6,562 nucleotides of DNA from Betaproteobacteria bacterium (GTDB lineage: Bacteria > Pseudomonadota > Gammaproteobacteria > Burkholderiales > SG8-41): positions 1-6,562 of the forward strand of contig JAQGNC010000079.1 of NCBI GenBank assembly GCA_028292065.1. The letters run 5' to 3'. Made by a program: the position numbers and the translations under genes. Shown piece after piece: positions 1 to 5,662 of this stretch. The notes under the pieces are model-generated. The model saw nothing but the letters and a program-made list of their open reading frames with translations. It was not told the DNA's origin and made no database searches. Numbering within the stretch: the first letter of the stretch is position 1; the number at the start of each line of letters is the position of its first letter.

Positions 1-117
1 TTCATTTGCGTCCTGCAAGGCATGCAAGCCCCAGAACGATGCGAGCAGCAGGGAGGTGGCCAGCAACGCGACGAGGAGCGCGAGCCGGGTGGTGATGGTG
101 AGCGTCGGACGTGTCAT
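1..117 (-). CDS. N-terminus of a membrane protein, probably a methyl-accepting chemotaxis protein (partial)
   Basis: Only the first 39 codons lie in the window; the gene continues past the left edge in an open frame. The ATG is at 117-115. After a short polar start (MTRPTLTITTR) there is one strongly hydrophobic segment at about residues 12-31, then GLHALQDANE. A short LTI-x-T-R-L lead, one inner-membrane helix and then the start of a helical periplasmic domain is the usual beginning of chemoreceptors with a four-helix-bundle sensor domain, and also of some sensor histidine kinases. No signalling domain is visible, so the family call is inference from this N-terminus alone. No convincing Shine-Dalgarno precedes the ATG, and no alternative in-frame start is visible just upstream. 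The gene lies 140 nt downstream of tRNA-Cys in the same direction and probably has its own promoter, which I could not identify. Confidence 0.55.
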   Translation of the reverse strand, partial: MTRPTLTITTRLALLVALLATSLLLASFWGLHALQDANE

Positions 118-257
118 GGGTGCCGAAGGATGCCAGCCGATCGCCCGGGCTCCAAGCAATATCGCGCGCGAGGCCCCACGGGCGTTGCATGGAACGTGAC
201 AAGTTGCGCAGCGGTGCGCAATCGCGCGAGCGGCTGTGGCTCGCATGTCGTATCGAA
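118..257 (-). other. Intergenic spacer between tRNA-Cys and the putative chemoreceptor gene
   Basis: This 140-nt stretch contains no protein-coding ORF of convincing style and no third tRNA. The only clear structure is the perfect inverted repeat at 204-221. No good -35/-10 pair or sigma-54 (-24/-12) site for the downstream membrane protein could be recognised. Confidence 0.5.
204..221. repeat. Perfect 7-bp inverted repeat downstream of tRNA-Cys
   Basis: The arms TTGCGCA and TGCGCAA flank a 4-base loop. The repeat lies 36 nt past the 3' end of tRNA-Cys and 86 nt before the start of the putative chemoreceptor gene. Neither side is followed by a run of T, so it is not a canonical intrinsic terminator. 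It could be a 3'-end-stabilising hairpin for the tRNA transcript or an operator for the next gene; the sequence does not decide. Confidence 0.45.
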
Positions 258-331
258 TGGAGGCGCGACCCAGAGTCGAACTGGGCTAGCGGGATTTGCA
301 ATCCCGTGCATAACCGATTTGCTATCGCGCC
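258..331 (-). tRNA. tRNA-Cys (anticodon GCA)
   Basis: This 74-nt tRNA folds completely. The acceptor GGCGCGA pairs with TCGCGCC. The D arm contains GGTTA. The anticodon stem CGGGA/TCCCG encloses TTGCAAA, giving anticodon GCA. The T arm CCCAG/CTGGG has the loop TTCGACT. The discriminator base is T and the CCA tail is encoded. The U73 discriminator and GCA anticodon are the standard identity elements for cysteine tRNA. It follows tRNA-Gly after a 38-nt spacer that holds a terminator-like hairpin. The order Gly-Cys after pgsA matches glyW-cysT of enterobacteria. Confidence 0.97.
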
Positions 332-334
332 AAG

Positions 335-361
335 AAAAAGGGAAGCCGGAGCTTCCCTTTT
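335..361 (-). terminator. Intrinsic terminator-like hairpin between tRNA-Gly and tRNA-Cys
   Basis: A perfect 7-bp stem (GGGAAGC/GCTTCCC) with a 4-base loop is flanked by A and T runs. On the minus strand the hairpin is followed by TTTTTC, the classic form of a Rho-independent terminator. The A and T runs can pair with each other and make it look bidirectional. It begins 8 nt after the end of tRNA-Gly and ends 3 nt before tRNA-Cys. It should stop some or all transcription from the tRNA-Gly promoter before tRNA-Cys, which is odd for a tRNA pair usually transcribed together. Confidence 0.8.
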
Positions 362-369
362 ATCAAAAC

Positions 370-445
370 TGGAGCGGGAAAAGAGTCTCGAACTCTCGAC
401 CTCAACCTTGGCAAGGTTGCGCTCTACCAACTGAGCTACTCCCGC
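370..445 (-). tRNA. tRNA-Gly (anticodon GCC)
   Basis: This 76-nt tRNA folds completely. The acceptor GCGGGAG pairs with TTCCCGC, with one G-T pair at the inner end. The D stem is GCTC/GAGC around AGTTGGTA. The anticodon stem CAACC/GGTTG encloses TTGCCAA, giving anticodon GCC. The variable loop is AGGTC, the T arm is GAGAG/CTCTT with TTCGAGA, the discriminator is T and CCA is encoded. It lies 44 nt after the pgsA stop codon and directly downstream of its own strong promoter. The placement after pgsA matches E. coli glyW. Confidence 0.98.
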
Positions 446-460
446 ATAGGAGCGAACCGA

Positions 461-489
461 ATTATACGTAAGGTGCGCTTTCGCGGCAA
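461..489 (-). promoter_or_regulatory. Sigma-70-type promoter for tRNA-Gly
   Basis: On the minus strand the -35 element TTGCCG (484-489; 4 of 6 consensus bases) is separated by exactly 17 bp from a perfect -10 element TATAAT (461-466). Transcription should begin roughly 13 nt before the mature tRNA 5' end. The -35 box abuts the TAG stop codon of pgsA (492-490), so the promoter fills the whole pgsA-tRNA gap. No terminator separates pgsA from the tRNA, so readthrough from pgsA could also contribute. Confidence 0.85.
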
Positions 490-1056
490 CTACCTCTTCC
501 ATGCGAGCGGCACGGAAAGCTTCAGGTACCACACCATCGACACGAGGGTGAGCACGGCGGCGACGTAAATGAGCCAGGTGCCCCAGTATTGCGGATCGAA
601 GCCGCCGACCGGGTCGGCATAGAGCAGCAGCGGGATCGCGACCATCTGCGAGACCGTTTTGATTTTTCCCAGCATGGACACGGCGATGCTTTTCGCGTGT
701 CCGATCTGCGCCATCCACTCGCGCAACGCCGAGATCGTGATCTCGCGGCCGATGATGATGAGCGCGATGATCGCGTCGAGGCGTCCGAGCTGCACCAGGA
801 TGATGAGCGCGGCGGCGACCATGAGCTTGTCGGCGACCGGGTCGAGGAAAGCGCCGAACGCCGAAGTCTGGTTCAGGCGGCGCGCGAGCCAGCCGTCGAG
901 CCAGTCGGTCACTGCCGCGGCGGTGAAGATGACCGTGGCGACGAGGTTCTGGTTGGGCTGCGAGACCCAGCTTTTTTCGAAGTAGAAGATGCCGACGAAA
1001 AGCGGGATGAGTACGATTCGCAGCCACGTGAGGAGGTTGGGCAGGTTCAGCGGCAT
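490..1056 (-). CDS. pgsA: CDP-diacylglycerol--glycerol-3-phosphate 3-phosphatidyltransferase
   Basis: PgsA condenses CDP-diacylglycerol with glycerol-3-phosphate to phosphatidylglycerophosphate, the committed step to phosphatidylglycerol and cardiolipin, in the inner membrane. The 188-residue length is normal for the family. The N-terminus NLPNLLTWLRIVLIP is typical. The CDP-alcohol phosphatidyltransferase signature is intact: D51, D54-G55, A58-R59, G68, D72, D76 (D-x2-DG-x2-AR-x8-G-x3-D-x3-D); these aspartates bind the metal ions. Hydrophobic segments lie at about 8-25, 37-50, 78-104, 124-146 and 158-178. The ATG shares its first base with the TGA of uvrC (TGATG). A Shine-Dalgarno AGGAA (1065-1069) lies 8 nt upstream inside the uvrC end, which fixes the start and implies coupling to uvrC. 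Longer in-frame versions only read uvrC out of frame. Confidence 0.97.
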   Translation of the reverse strand: MPLNLPNLLTWLRIVLIPLFVGIFYFEKSWVSQPNQNLVATVIFTAAAVTDWLDGWLARRLNQTSAFGAFLDPVADKLMVAAALIILVQLGRLDAIIALIIIGREITISALREWMAQIGHAKSIAVSMLGKIKTVSQMVAIPLLLYADPVGGFDPQYWGTWLIYVAAVLTLVSMVWYLKLSVPLAWKR

Positions 1057-2858
1057 CAGTGCAGTTCCTGGTAAATCTTTTCGGCGAGCAGACGGCTGAT
1101 GCCTTCCACCTGGACCAGATCGTCGACGCTCGCGGAGAGCAGCCCGCGCAAGCCGCCGAAGCGCATGAGGAGCCGCTGCCGGCGCTTCGCGCCGATTCCG
1201 GATATCGATTCGAGCGGCGACGTGTTGCGCGATTTCGCCCGGCGCGCACGGTGGCCGGTGATCGCGAAACGATGGGCTTCGTCGCGGATGGTCTGCACGA
1301 GGTGCAGTGCGGGATGGTCGGCGCCGAGCATCAGGGACTCGGCGCGTCCGGGCATGATGAGCTGCTCGAGTCCGGGCTTGCGCTCTTCGCCTTTCGCGAC
1401 CGCGACGAGCGGCACGTGTTCGAGGCCGAGCTCCGCAAACACTTCGACCGCGATGCCGAGCTGGCCCTTGCCGCCGTCGATGAGCACGAGGTCGGGAAGC
1501 TTGCCTTCCGCCGCCACGATTTTCCCGTAACGTCTGGACAGCACTTCGCGCATCGCGCCGTAATCGTCGCCCGGCTCGGCGCTGCGGATGTTGTAGCGGC
1601 GGTATTCGCTGTTCTGCATTGCGCCCCGGTCGTACACGACGCACGAGGCGACGGTCGCCTCCCCCATCGTATGGCTCACGTCGAAGCATTCGATCCGCTG
1701 CATCGTCTCGCCCAGCTCGAGCGCCTGCTGCAGCGCTGCGAGGCGGGTCTCCTGCGTCGACTGCGAGCTCACCGCCTGCTCGGCGCCCAGGCGCGCGTTC
1801 TTCGCGGCCATCTCGAGCCACACGCGCCGCGCGCCGGTCGGGTTCATGTTGATGTGCACTTTGCGGCCGGCCTGCGCCGCGAGCGCCTCTTCGAACGGCG
1901 CCGCGTCGAAGCGCGCGCCGACGACGATCTGGTGCGGGATGCCGTGGCGCAGGTAATGCTGGGCGAGAAAGGCTTCGAGCACTTCGTCCTCGCCCCACTC
2001 CTCCGCGTTGCGCGGGAAAAAGTTCTTGTCGCCGAGATGGTGGCCGCCGCGGATCATCACGAGGTTCACGCACGTCACGCCCGACACGCGGGCGAAACCG
2101 ATCACGTCGGTGTCGCGGCCGCCTTCGTCGCTGACGAACTGCTTCTCGCGAACCCGGCGCAGGGCCGTGATGCGGTCGCGCACCAGCGCCGCTTCCTCGT
2201 ACTCCATGCGCTCGGCCGCCGCGGTCATCCGGCTTTCGAGACGCTGGACCACCTCGTCTTCCTTGCCGGACAGAAAGAGCTCGGCGCTGTTCACGTCCTC
2301 GTTATAAGACGCCGCATCGACCAGGTTCACGCACGGTGCGGTGCAGCGCTTGATCTGGTGCAGCAGGCACGGCCGCGAGCGGTTGGTGAACACCGTGTCT
2401 TCGCACGTGCGGATGCGAAAGACCTTCTGCATGAGCTGGATGCTTTCGCGGACCGCGCCGGCGCCGGGAAACGGGCCGAAGTAGCGGTGCTTCGCGTCGA
2501 GCGGCCCGCGGTGAAAGCCGAGGCGCGGGTACTCGTGTCCCGTCACCACGAGATACGGGTACGACTTGTCGTCGCGAAAAAGAATGTTGTAGCGCGGGTT
2601 GAGCGCCTTGATGAGATTGTTCTCGAGGAGCAGCGCTTCGCCCTCGGAACGCGTGACCGTGGTCTCGACCGTGGCGATCTGCCCGACCATGATCGCGATG
2701 CGCGGCGATTGCCCCGAGGTCTTCTGGAAATAAGAGGAGACGCGCTTCTTCAGGTCGAGCGCCTTGCCGACGTACAGCACTTCCCCGGCCGCATTGAGCA
2801 TGCGGTAGACGCCGGGCAGGTGCGGCAGGCCGGCGATGATTTCAGCGGGATCGGACAT
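1056..2858 (-). CDS. uvrC: UvrABC excinuclease subunit C
   Basis: UvrC makes both incisions around a bulky DNA lesion after UvrA and UvrB have located it. The 600-residue length is standard. Domains in order: GIY-YIG nuclease for the 3' cut (G16-V-Y, Y29-V-G, R39, the conserved EALLLENNLIK at 75-85); a cysteine set that binds an iron-sulfur cluster in E. coli UvrC (C152, C164, C172, C176); a UVR motif at about 202-236 for UvrB contact; an RNase H-like nuclease for the 5' cut (D393 in FDVSH, D461 in LIDGGKGQ, H529 in DEAHRFA); and tandem helix-hairpin-helix DNA binding at about 549-600 (ISGIGAKRR, VEGISRLLAEKI). All key residues are present. I chose the ATG at 2858 because MSDPAEIIAGLPHLPGVY matches the usual N-terminus; an upstream GTG at 2981 would add 41 atypical residues. 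No good Shine-Dalgarno is seen. It overlaps pgsA by one base. Confidence 0.98.
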   Translation of the reverse strand: MSDPAEIIAGLPHLPGVYRMLNAAGEVLYVGKALDLKKRVSSYFQKTSGQSPRIAIMVGQIATVETTVTRSEGEALLLENNLIKALNPRYNILFRDDKSYPYLVVTGHEYPRLGFHRGPLDAKHRYFGPFPGAGAVRESIQLMQKVFRIRTCEDTVFTNRSRPCLLHQIKRCTAPCVNLVDAASYNEDVNSAELFLSGKEDEVVQRLESRMTAAAERMEYEEAALVRDRITALRRVREKQFVSDEGGRDTDVIGFARVSGVTCVNLVMIRGGHHLGDKNFFPRNAEEWGEDEVLEAFLAQHYLRHGIPHQIVVGARFDAAPFEEALAAQAGRKVHINMNPTGARRVWLEMAAKNARLGAEQAVSSQSTQETRLAALQQALELGETMQRIECFDVSHTMGEATVASCVVYDRGAMQNSEYRRYNIRSAEPGDDYGAMREVLSRRYGKIVAAEGKLPDLVLIDGGKGQLGIAVEVFAELGLEHVPLVAVAKGEERKPGLEQLIMPGRAESLMLGADHPALHLVQTIRDEAHRFAITGHRARRAKSRNTSPLESISGIGAKRRQRLLMRFGGLRGLLSASVDDLVQVEGISRLLAEKIYQELH

Positions 2859-2887
2859 GTGGCGAGGGCTGATGGGGGCGCCCTCTA

Positions 2888-2914
2888 CGTGCCGCGCAGC
2901 GCGTGTGCGGCACG
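2888..2914. repeat. 8-bp inverted repeat in the uvrC leader
   Basis: Perfect arms CGTGCCGC and GCGGCACG are separated by 11 bases, within the 124-nt gap between the uracil glycosylase stop and the uvrC start, ending 29 nt before uvrC. No T run follows on the minus strand, so it is not a canonical terminator. It does not fit the LexA consensus (CTGT-N8-ACAG). It could attenuate or end the upstream transcript, or act as an operator; either role is inference. I saw no clear -35/-10 pair for uvrC in this gap. Confidence 0.45.
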
Positions 2915-2982
2915 GGTGATAGCCGGCGGATTCGCGCGCACCGTGGCGCGATGCTGCCGGACCATCGAGCGCTTGCCGCACA

Positions 2983-3675
2983 TTATAGCCGCTGCGGCGC
3001 TACCGCCTGCGGCCGCGCTTCGAGGTGCCTGCCGATCGCGCCGAAGACCTCGTGGAACATGGCTTCGGTCAGGCGCCGAGTGTTGGTGTTGTAGCGGCTG
3101 CAATGGTAGCTGTCGAACAGGGTGCGCCCTCCCGGCAGCGCGTGCTGCGCGCCGTGAGCGAACGTGTGGTCCGCGCGGCGCAAGTCGAAGGCGAGCAGCA
3201 CCGCCTGGTGAGCGATCGCGCCCAGCGCCAGGATCGCGCCGTCCGCGGGAAGCGACTCGAGCTCGGCCTTCAGGAAGCGGTTGCATTGCCGGACTTCGAC
3301 CGGCATCGGTTTGTTCTCCGGCGGGAGGCATTTCACCGCGTTGGTGATGCCGCAGCCGACAAGCTCGAGGCCGTCTCCGAGCGCCACCGACTGCGCCTGG
3401 TTGGCGTAACCGTAACGATGAAGGGTGTCGTAGAGGATGATCCCGGCGTGGTCGCCGGTGAAAGGCCGCCCGGTGCGGTTGGCGCCGTGCATGCCGGGCG
3501 CGAGCCCGACGACGAGCAGCCGCGGCGATTCGGCGCCGAAAGGCGGAACCGGCCGTGCGTGATAGTCGCCGTGGGTCTCGCGCACCTGCTGCAGATGCCC
3601 CGCGAGGCGCGGGCACGCGCGGCAAGCGGTGCTGAAGCGGAGGGGCATCTGCGCCACGCCGGCGGTGCGGCTCAT
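2983..3675 (-). CDS. Uracil-DNA glycosylase, family 5-like (UDGb) with iron-sulfur cysteines
   Basis: Predicted to remove uracil, and in studied family 5 enzymes also some other deaminated bases such as hypoxanthine, starting base excision repair. The 230 residues carry motif GLAPGMHGANRTGRPFTGD (57-75), typical of family 5 and lacking the catalytic Asp of family 1 and the GEAPG glutamate of family 4. Other marks are TNAVKCLPPENKP (111-123) and YHCSRYNTNTRRLT (190-203), which takes the place of the HPSP-type DNA-binding loop. Cysteines C18, C21 (CRACPRL), C117 and C131 match the four 4Fe-4S ligands of family 4/5 enzymes. The ATG at 3675 overlaps the transporter stop as ATGA, favouring this start; an internal ATG at codon 10 is the alternative. 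No Shine-Dalgarno is visible, so expression probably depends on coupling. It is followed by the uvrC leader, placing two repair genes side by side. Confidence 0.92.
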   Translation of the reverse strand: MSRTAGVAQMPLRFSTACRACPRLAGHLQQVRETHGDYHARPVPPFGAESPRLLVVGLAPGMHGANRTGRPFTGDHAGIILYDTLHRYGYANQAQSVALGDGLELVGCGITNAVKCLPPENKPMPVEVRQCNRFLKAELESLPADGAILALGAIAHQAVLLAFDLRRADHTFAHGAQHALPGGRTLFDSYHCSRYNTNTRRLTEAMFHEVFGAIGRHLEARPQAVAPQRL

Positions 3676-4598
3676 GTCGGGCGCTGCCCACGCGGCCACA
3701 TCGTGACCGTGGCCTGCGCCGCCGGCCCGGCGAGCTCGGGCTGGAGCGTCACGTGGTCGATCGCGTAACGATGGTGCGGCAGCTCGCGCGACCCTTCGAG
3801 GATGCGAGGCCAGTCGTGCAGATCCCTGATCTCGACGTGCGCCGACAGTGCTGCGCGATCGCTGCCGATGCTCCAGACGTGCAGGTCGTGAACCGCCGCG
3901 ACGCCGGGCACGCCCGCGAGGGCGGTGCCGATCTCCGCCAGGTCGACGGCGCCGGGCACGCCTTCCATCAGCACGTGCAGGGTGTCGCGCAGGAGGCCCA
4001 GCGTGGTGATCAGGATGAGAACCGCGATCACGAGCGAGAGGATCGGATCGATCATCACCCAGCCGGTGAAATAGATGACCGCCCCCGCGATCACCGCTGC
4101 GAGCGAGCTCACGAGGTCGCCGAGCACGTGGATGAGCGCGGCCCTGACGTTCAGGTCGGAATGCCCGCGGCTCAGCGTGTAGGCGACCGCCGCATTGATC
4201 ACGAGGCCGATGGCCGCGATCACCATCACCGGGCCGGCGAGCACCGGGTGCGGATCGAGCAGGCGCTGCACCGACTGGACGACGAGCACCACGATGATGC
4301 CGAGCATGAGCAGGCCGTTCAGGGTGGCGCCGATGACTTCGGCGCGGGCGAGCCCGTACGAGTGCTTCAGTCCCGGAGGACGGCGGGCGAGCCACGCCGC
4401 GCCCGCCGCGAGCGCGAGCGCGACCGAATCGGAAAACATGTGGCCGGCGTCGCTCGCCAGCGCGAGCGAATGGGACCAGACGCCGCCGGCGAGCTCGACG
4501 AATGCATACAGGAGGGTGAGCGACAAGGCCGCGAGGTACATCGGCGTGCCGGACGCGTGTGCGTGCCCGTCGGTGTGGTGATGCGCGTGCGCGCTCAT
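3672..4598 (-). CDS. Cation diffusion facilitator transporter, probable zinc/divalent metal efflux (CzcD/ZitB-like)
   Basis: Predicted inner-membrane antiporter that exports Zn2+ or a similar divalent cation in exchange for protons. The 308 residues begin with a short histidine-rich tail (MSAHAHHHTDGHAHA, six His in 15), followed by about six membrane helices at roughly 20-40, 48-70, 87-110, 121-142, 155-178 and 183-202. The transport-site pairs are present: H53-x3-D57 in helix 2 (GHMFSD) and H157-x3-D161 in helix 5 (HVLGD), the HD-HD arrangement usually linked to zinc selectivity. A cytoplasmic regulatory domain follows (about 205-290) with HDLHVWSIGS at 237-246. The exact metal cannot be told from sequence. 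The ATG overlaps the nagZ TGA as ATGA, and its own TGA overlaps the next start the same way. The Shine-Dalgarno-like AGGAA is 21 nt away with a hairpin between. Confidence 0.93.
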   Translation of the reverse strand: MSAHAHHHTDGHAHASGTPMYLAALSLTLLYAFVELAGGVWSHSLALASDAGHMFSDSVALALAAGAAWLARRPPGLKHSYGLARAEVIGATLNGLLMLGIIVVLVVQSVQRLLDPHPVLAGPVMVIAAIGLVINAAVAYTLSRGHSDLNVRAALIHVLGDLVSSLAAVIAGAVIYFTGWVMIDPILSLVIAVLILITTLGLLRDTLHVLMEGVPGAVDLAEIGTALAGVPGVAAVHDLHVWSIGSDRAALSAHVEIRDLHDWPRILEGSRELPHHRYAIDHVTLQPELAGPAAQATVTMWPRGQRPT

Positions 4599-5662
4599 GC
4601 GAGCGGCAGCTCGCCGCTTTCCTGGCCGAGGCCCGCAATCGCCCGCAGGCTTGCGGCGTAGCGCGAATCCTCGCGCAGCTTCACCATCGATTCGGCGGCC
4701 GGGCGTCCGTGCAGGCGAGCGAGCCGCGCCAGCGACACCGGCGGGGTCTGGCGCTCGAAATCCCGGTAAAGCTCGTCGACCGCGGCGGGATCGTTGCACA
4801 CCAGGACCATGTCGCAGCCTGCGTCGAAAGCGGCCTTCGCACGCTGCGAGATCGGCCCCATGGACTTCGCGCCGGCCATGCTCAGGTCGTCGCTGAAGAC
4901 GAGGCCGTCGAATTTGAGGTCCTCGCGCAGGATGCGCTTCAGCCACACGTCTGAAAATCCTGCCGGGCGCGAATCGACGGCGGAGTACACCACGTGCGCC
5001 GGCATGATCGCCGGCAATCCCGCGCGGATGAGCTGCGAGAAAGGCACCAGGTCCTCCACCTCGAGATCGGCATAAGGCCTGTCGTCGACGGGCAGCTCGA
5101 GGTGCGAATCGGCGCGGACCTGGCCGTGCCCGGGGAAATGCTTGCCGACCGCGCTCATCCCCGCCTGCTTCATGCCCTGCATGAGCGACGCGCCGAGATC
5201 GGCGACGGCTTCGCGGTCGCGGTGGAACGAACGGTCGCCGATGACGCTGCTGTTGCCGTGGTCGATGTCGAGCACCGGGGTGAAGCTCAAATCGATGCCG
5301 TGAGCCCGCAGCTCCGCCGCCAGCACGAAGCCGAGCTCGTGCGCGAGGTGCCGCGCCTGCTGCGCGTTGCGGTTCCAGGTTTCACCGAGCGCCCGCATAG
5401 GCGGCAGCGCCGTAAAACCGTGGCGAAAGCGCTGGACCCGGCCGCCCTCGTGATCGACCGCGATGACGAGCGCGGGCTCGCGCAGCGCGTGGATCTCGGC
5501 GCTGAGCGCGCACAGCTGCTCCTGCGATTCGTAGTTGCGCGTGAAGAGGATGACGCCGCCGGTGAGCGGATGCAGGAGCCGCTCGCGGTCCGCCGGCGTG
5601 AGCGCGGTGCCCTCCACGTCGATCACGACCGAGCCGAGCGCCAGTTTTTCAGGACGAACCAT
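4595..5662 (-). CDS. nagZ: Beta-N-acetylglucosaminidase (glycoside hydrolase family 3)
   Basis: NagZ is a cytoplasmic enzyme that cleaves N-acetylglucosamine from anhydromuropeptides during peptidoglycan recycling; in species with AmpR/AmpC its product also signals beta-lactamase induction. The protein is 355 residues, about the usual single TIM-barrel length. Visible motifs: VVIDVEG near the N-terminus, GGVILFTRNY (35-44), AVDHEGGRVQR (68-78), GKHFPGHG (173-180), the mobile loop with the acid/base pair D185-x-H187 (ADSHLELP), and the nucleophile D258 in VFSDDLSM. All catalytic residues are present. The ATG at 5662 overlaps the end of acpS by 14 nt and has a good Shine-Dalgarno, GAGG, about 5 nt upstream, so this start is well supported. 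There is no signal peptide, as expected for a cytoplasmic enzyme. Confidence 0.97.
   Translation of the reverse strand: MVRPEKLALGSVVIDVEGTALTPADRERLLHPLTGGVILFTRNYESQEQLCALSAEIHALREPALVIAVDHEGGRVQRFRHGFTALPPMRALGETWNRNAQQARHLAHELGFVLAAELRAHGIDLSFTPVLDIDHGNSSVIGDRSFHRDREAVADLGASLMQGMKQAGMSAVGKHFPGHGQVRADSHLELPVDDRPYADLEVEDLVPFSQLIRAGLPAIMPAHVVYSAVDSRPAGFSDVWLKRILREDLKFDGLVFSDDLSMAGAKSMGPISQRAKAAFDAGCDMVLVCNDPAAVDELYRDFERQTPPVSLARLARLHGRPAAESMVKLREDSRYAASLRAIAGLGQESGELPLA
4599..4623 (-). promoter_or_regulatory. Hairpin between a Shine-Dalgarno and the transporter start codon
   Basis: In the mRNA, AGGAA (4623-4619) is followed by AGCG, then a perfect 6-bp hairpin GCGAGC-TGCC-GCTCGC (4614-4599), and immediately by the ATG at 4598. 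Unfolded, the Shine-Dalgarno is too far from the ATG, about 20 nt. Folded, the two are brought close together. Ribosomes finishing nagZ would melt it, so it may enforce or tune coupling. The sequence elements are certain; the role is inference, and the GC-rich nagZ coding sequence could produce such a palindrome by chance. Confidence 0.35.

Noticed and set aside
118..200. Possible sigma-54 or sigma-70 promoter before the chemoreceptor gene
   Set aside because: A TTGC is present but no GG at the proper -24 spacing. No hexamer pair with 16-18 bp spacing was convincing.
336..361. Hairpin as a plus-strand gene terminator
   Set aside because: The structure is symmetric enough to work both ways, but no plus-strand gene ends there. 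Only the minus-strand role is supported.
2..1249. 415-residue minus-strand frame across pgsA, both tRNAs and the left edge
   Set aside because: It passes through two complete tRNA genes and shows no family motifs. The real left-edge gene is in another frame, starting at 117.
490..2073. 527-residue frame that extends PgsA far upstream
   Set aside because: The extra N-terminal part is arginine-rich out-of-frame uvrC sequence. The real PgsA starts at 1056, with a Shine-Dalgarno and the TGATG overlap.
1059..3347. 762-codon open frame on the plus strand opposite uvrC and the glycosylase gene
   Set aside because: Composition is biased to Arg, His, Asp, Glu and Ala without domain motifs. It mirrors the codon pattern of uvrC, whose motifs are complete. 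It is a high-GC antisense shadow.
2983..4638. 551-residue frame fusing material upstream of the uracil glycosylase
   Set aside because: The upstream part is low-complexity Arg/Ala/His sequence read out of frame through the transporter gene, so it is not a true fusion.
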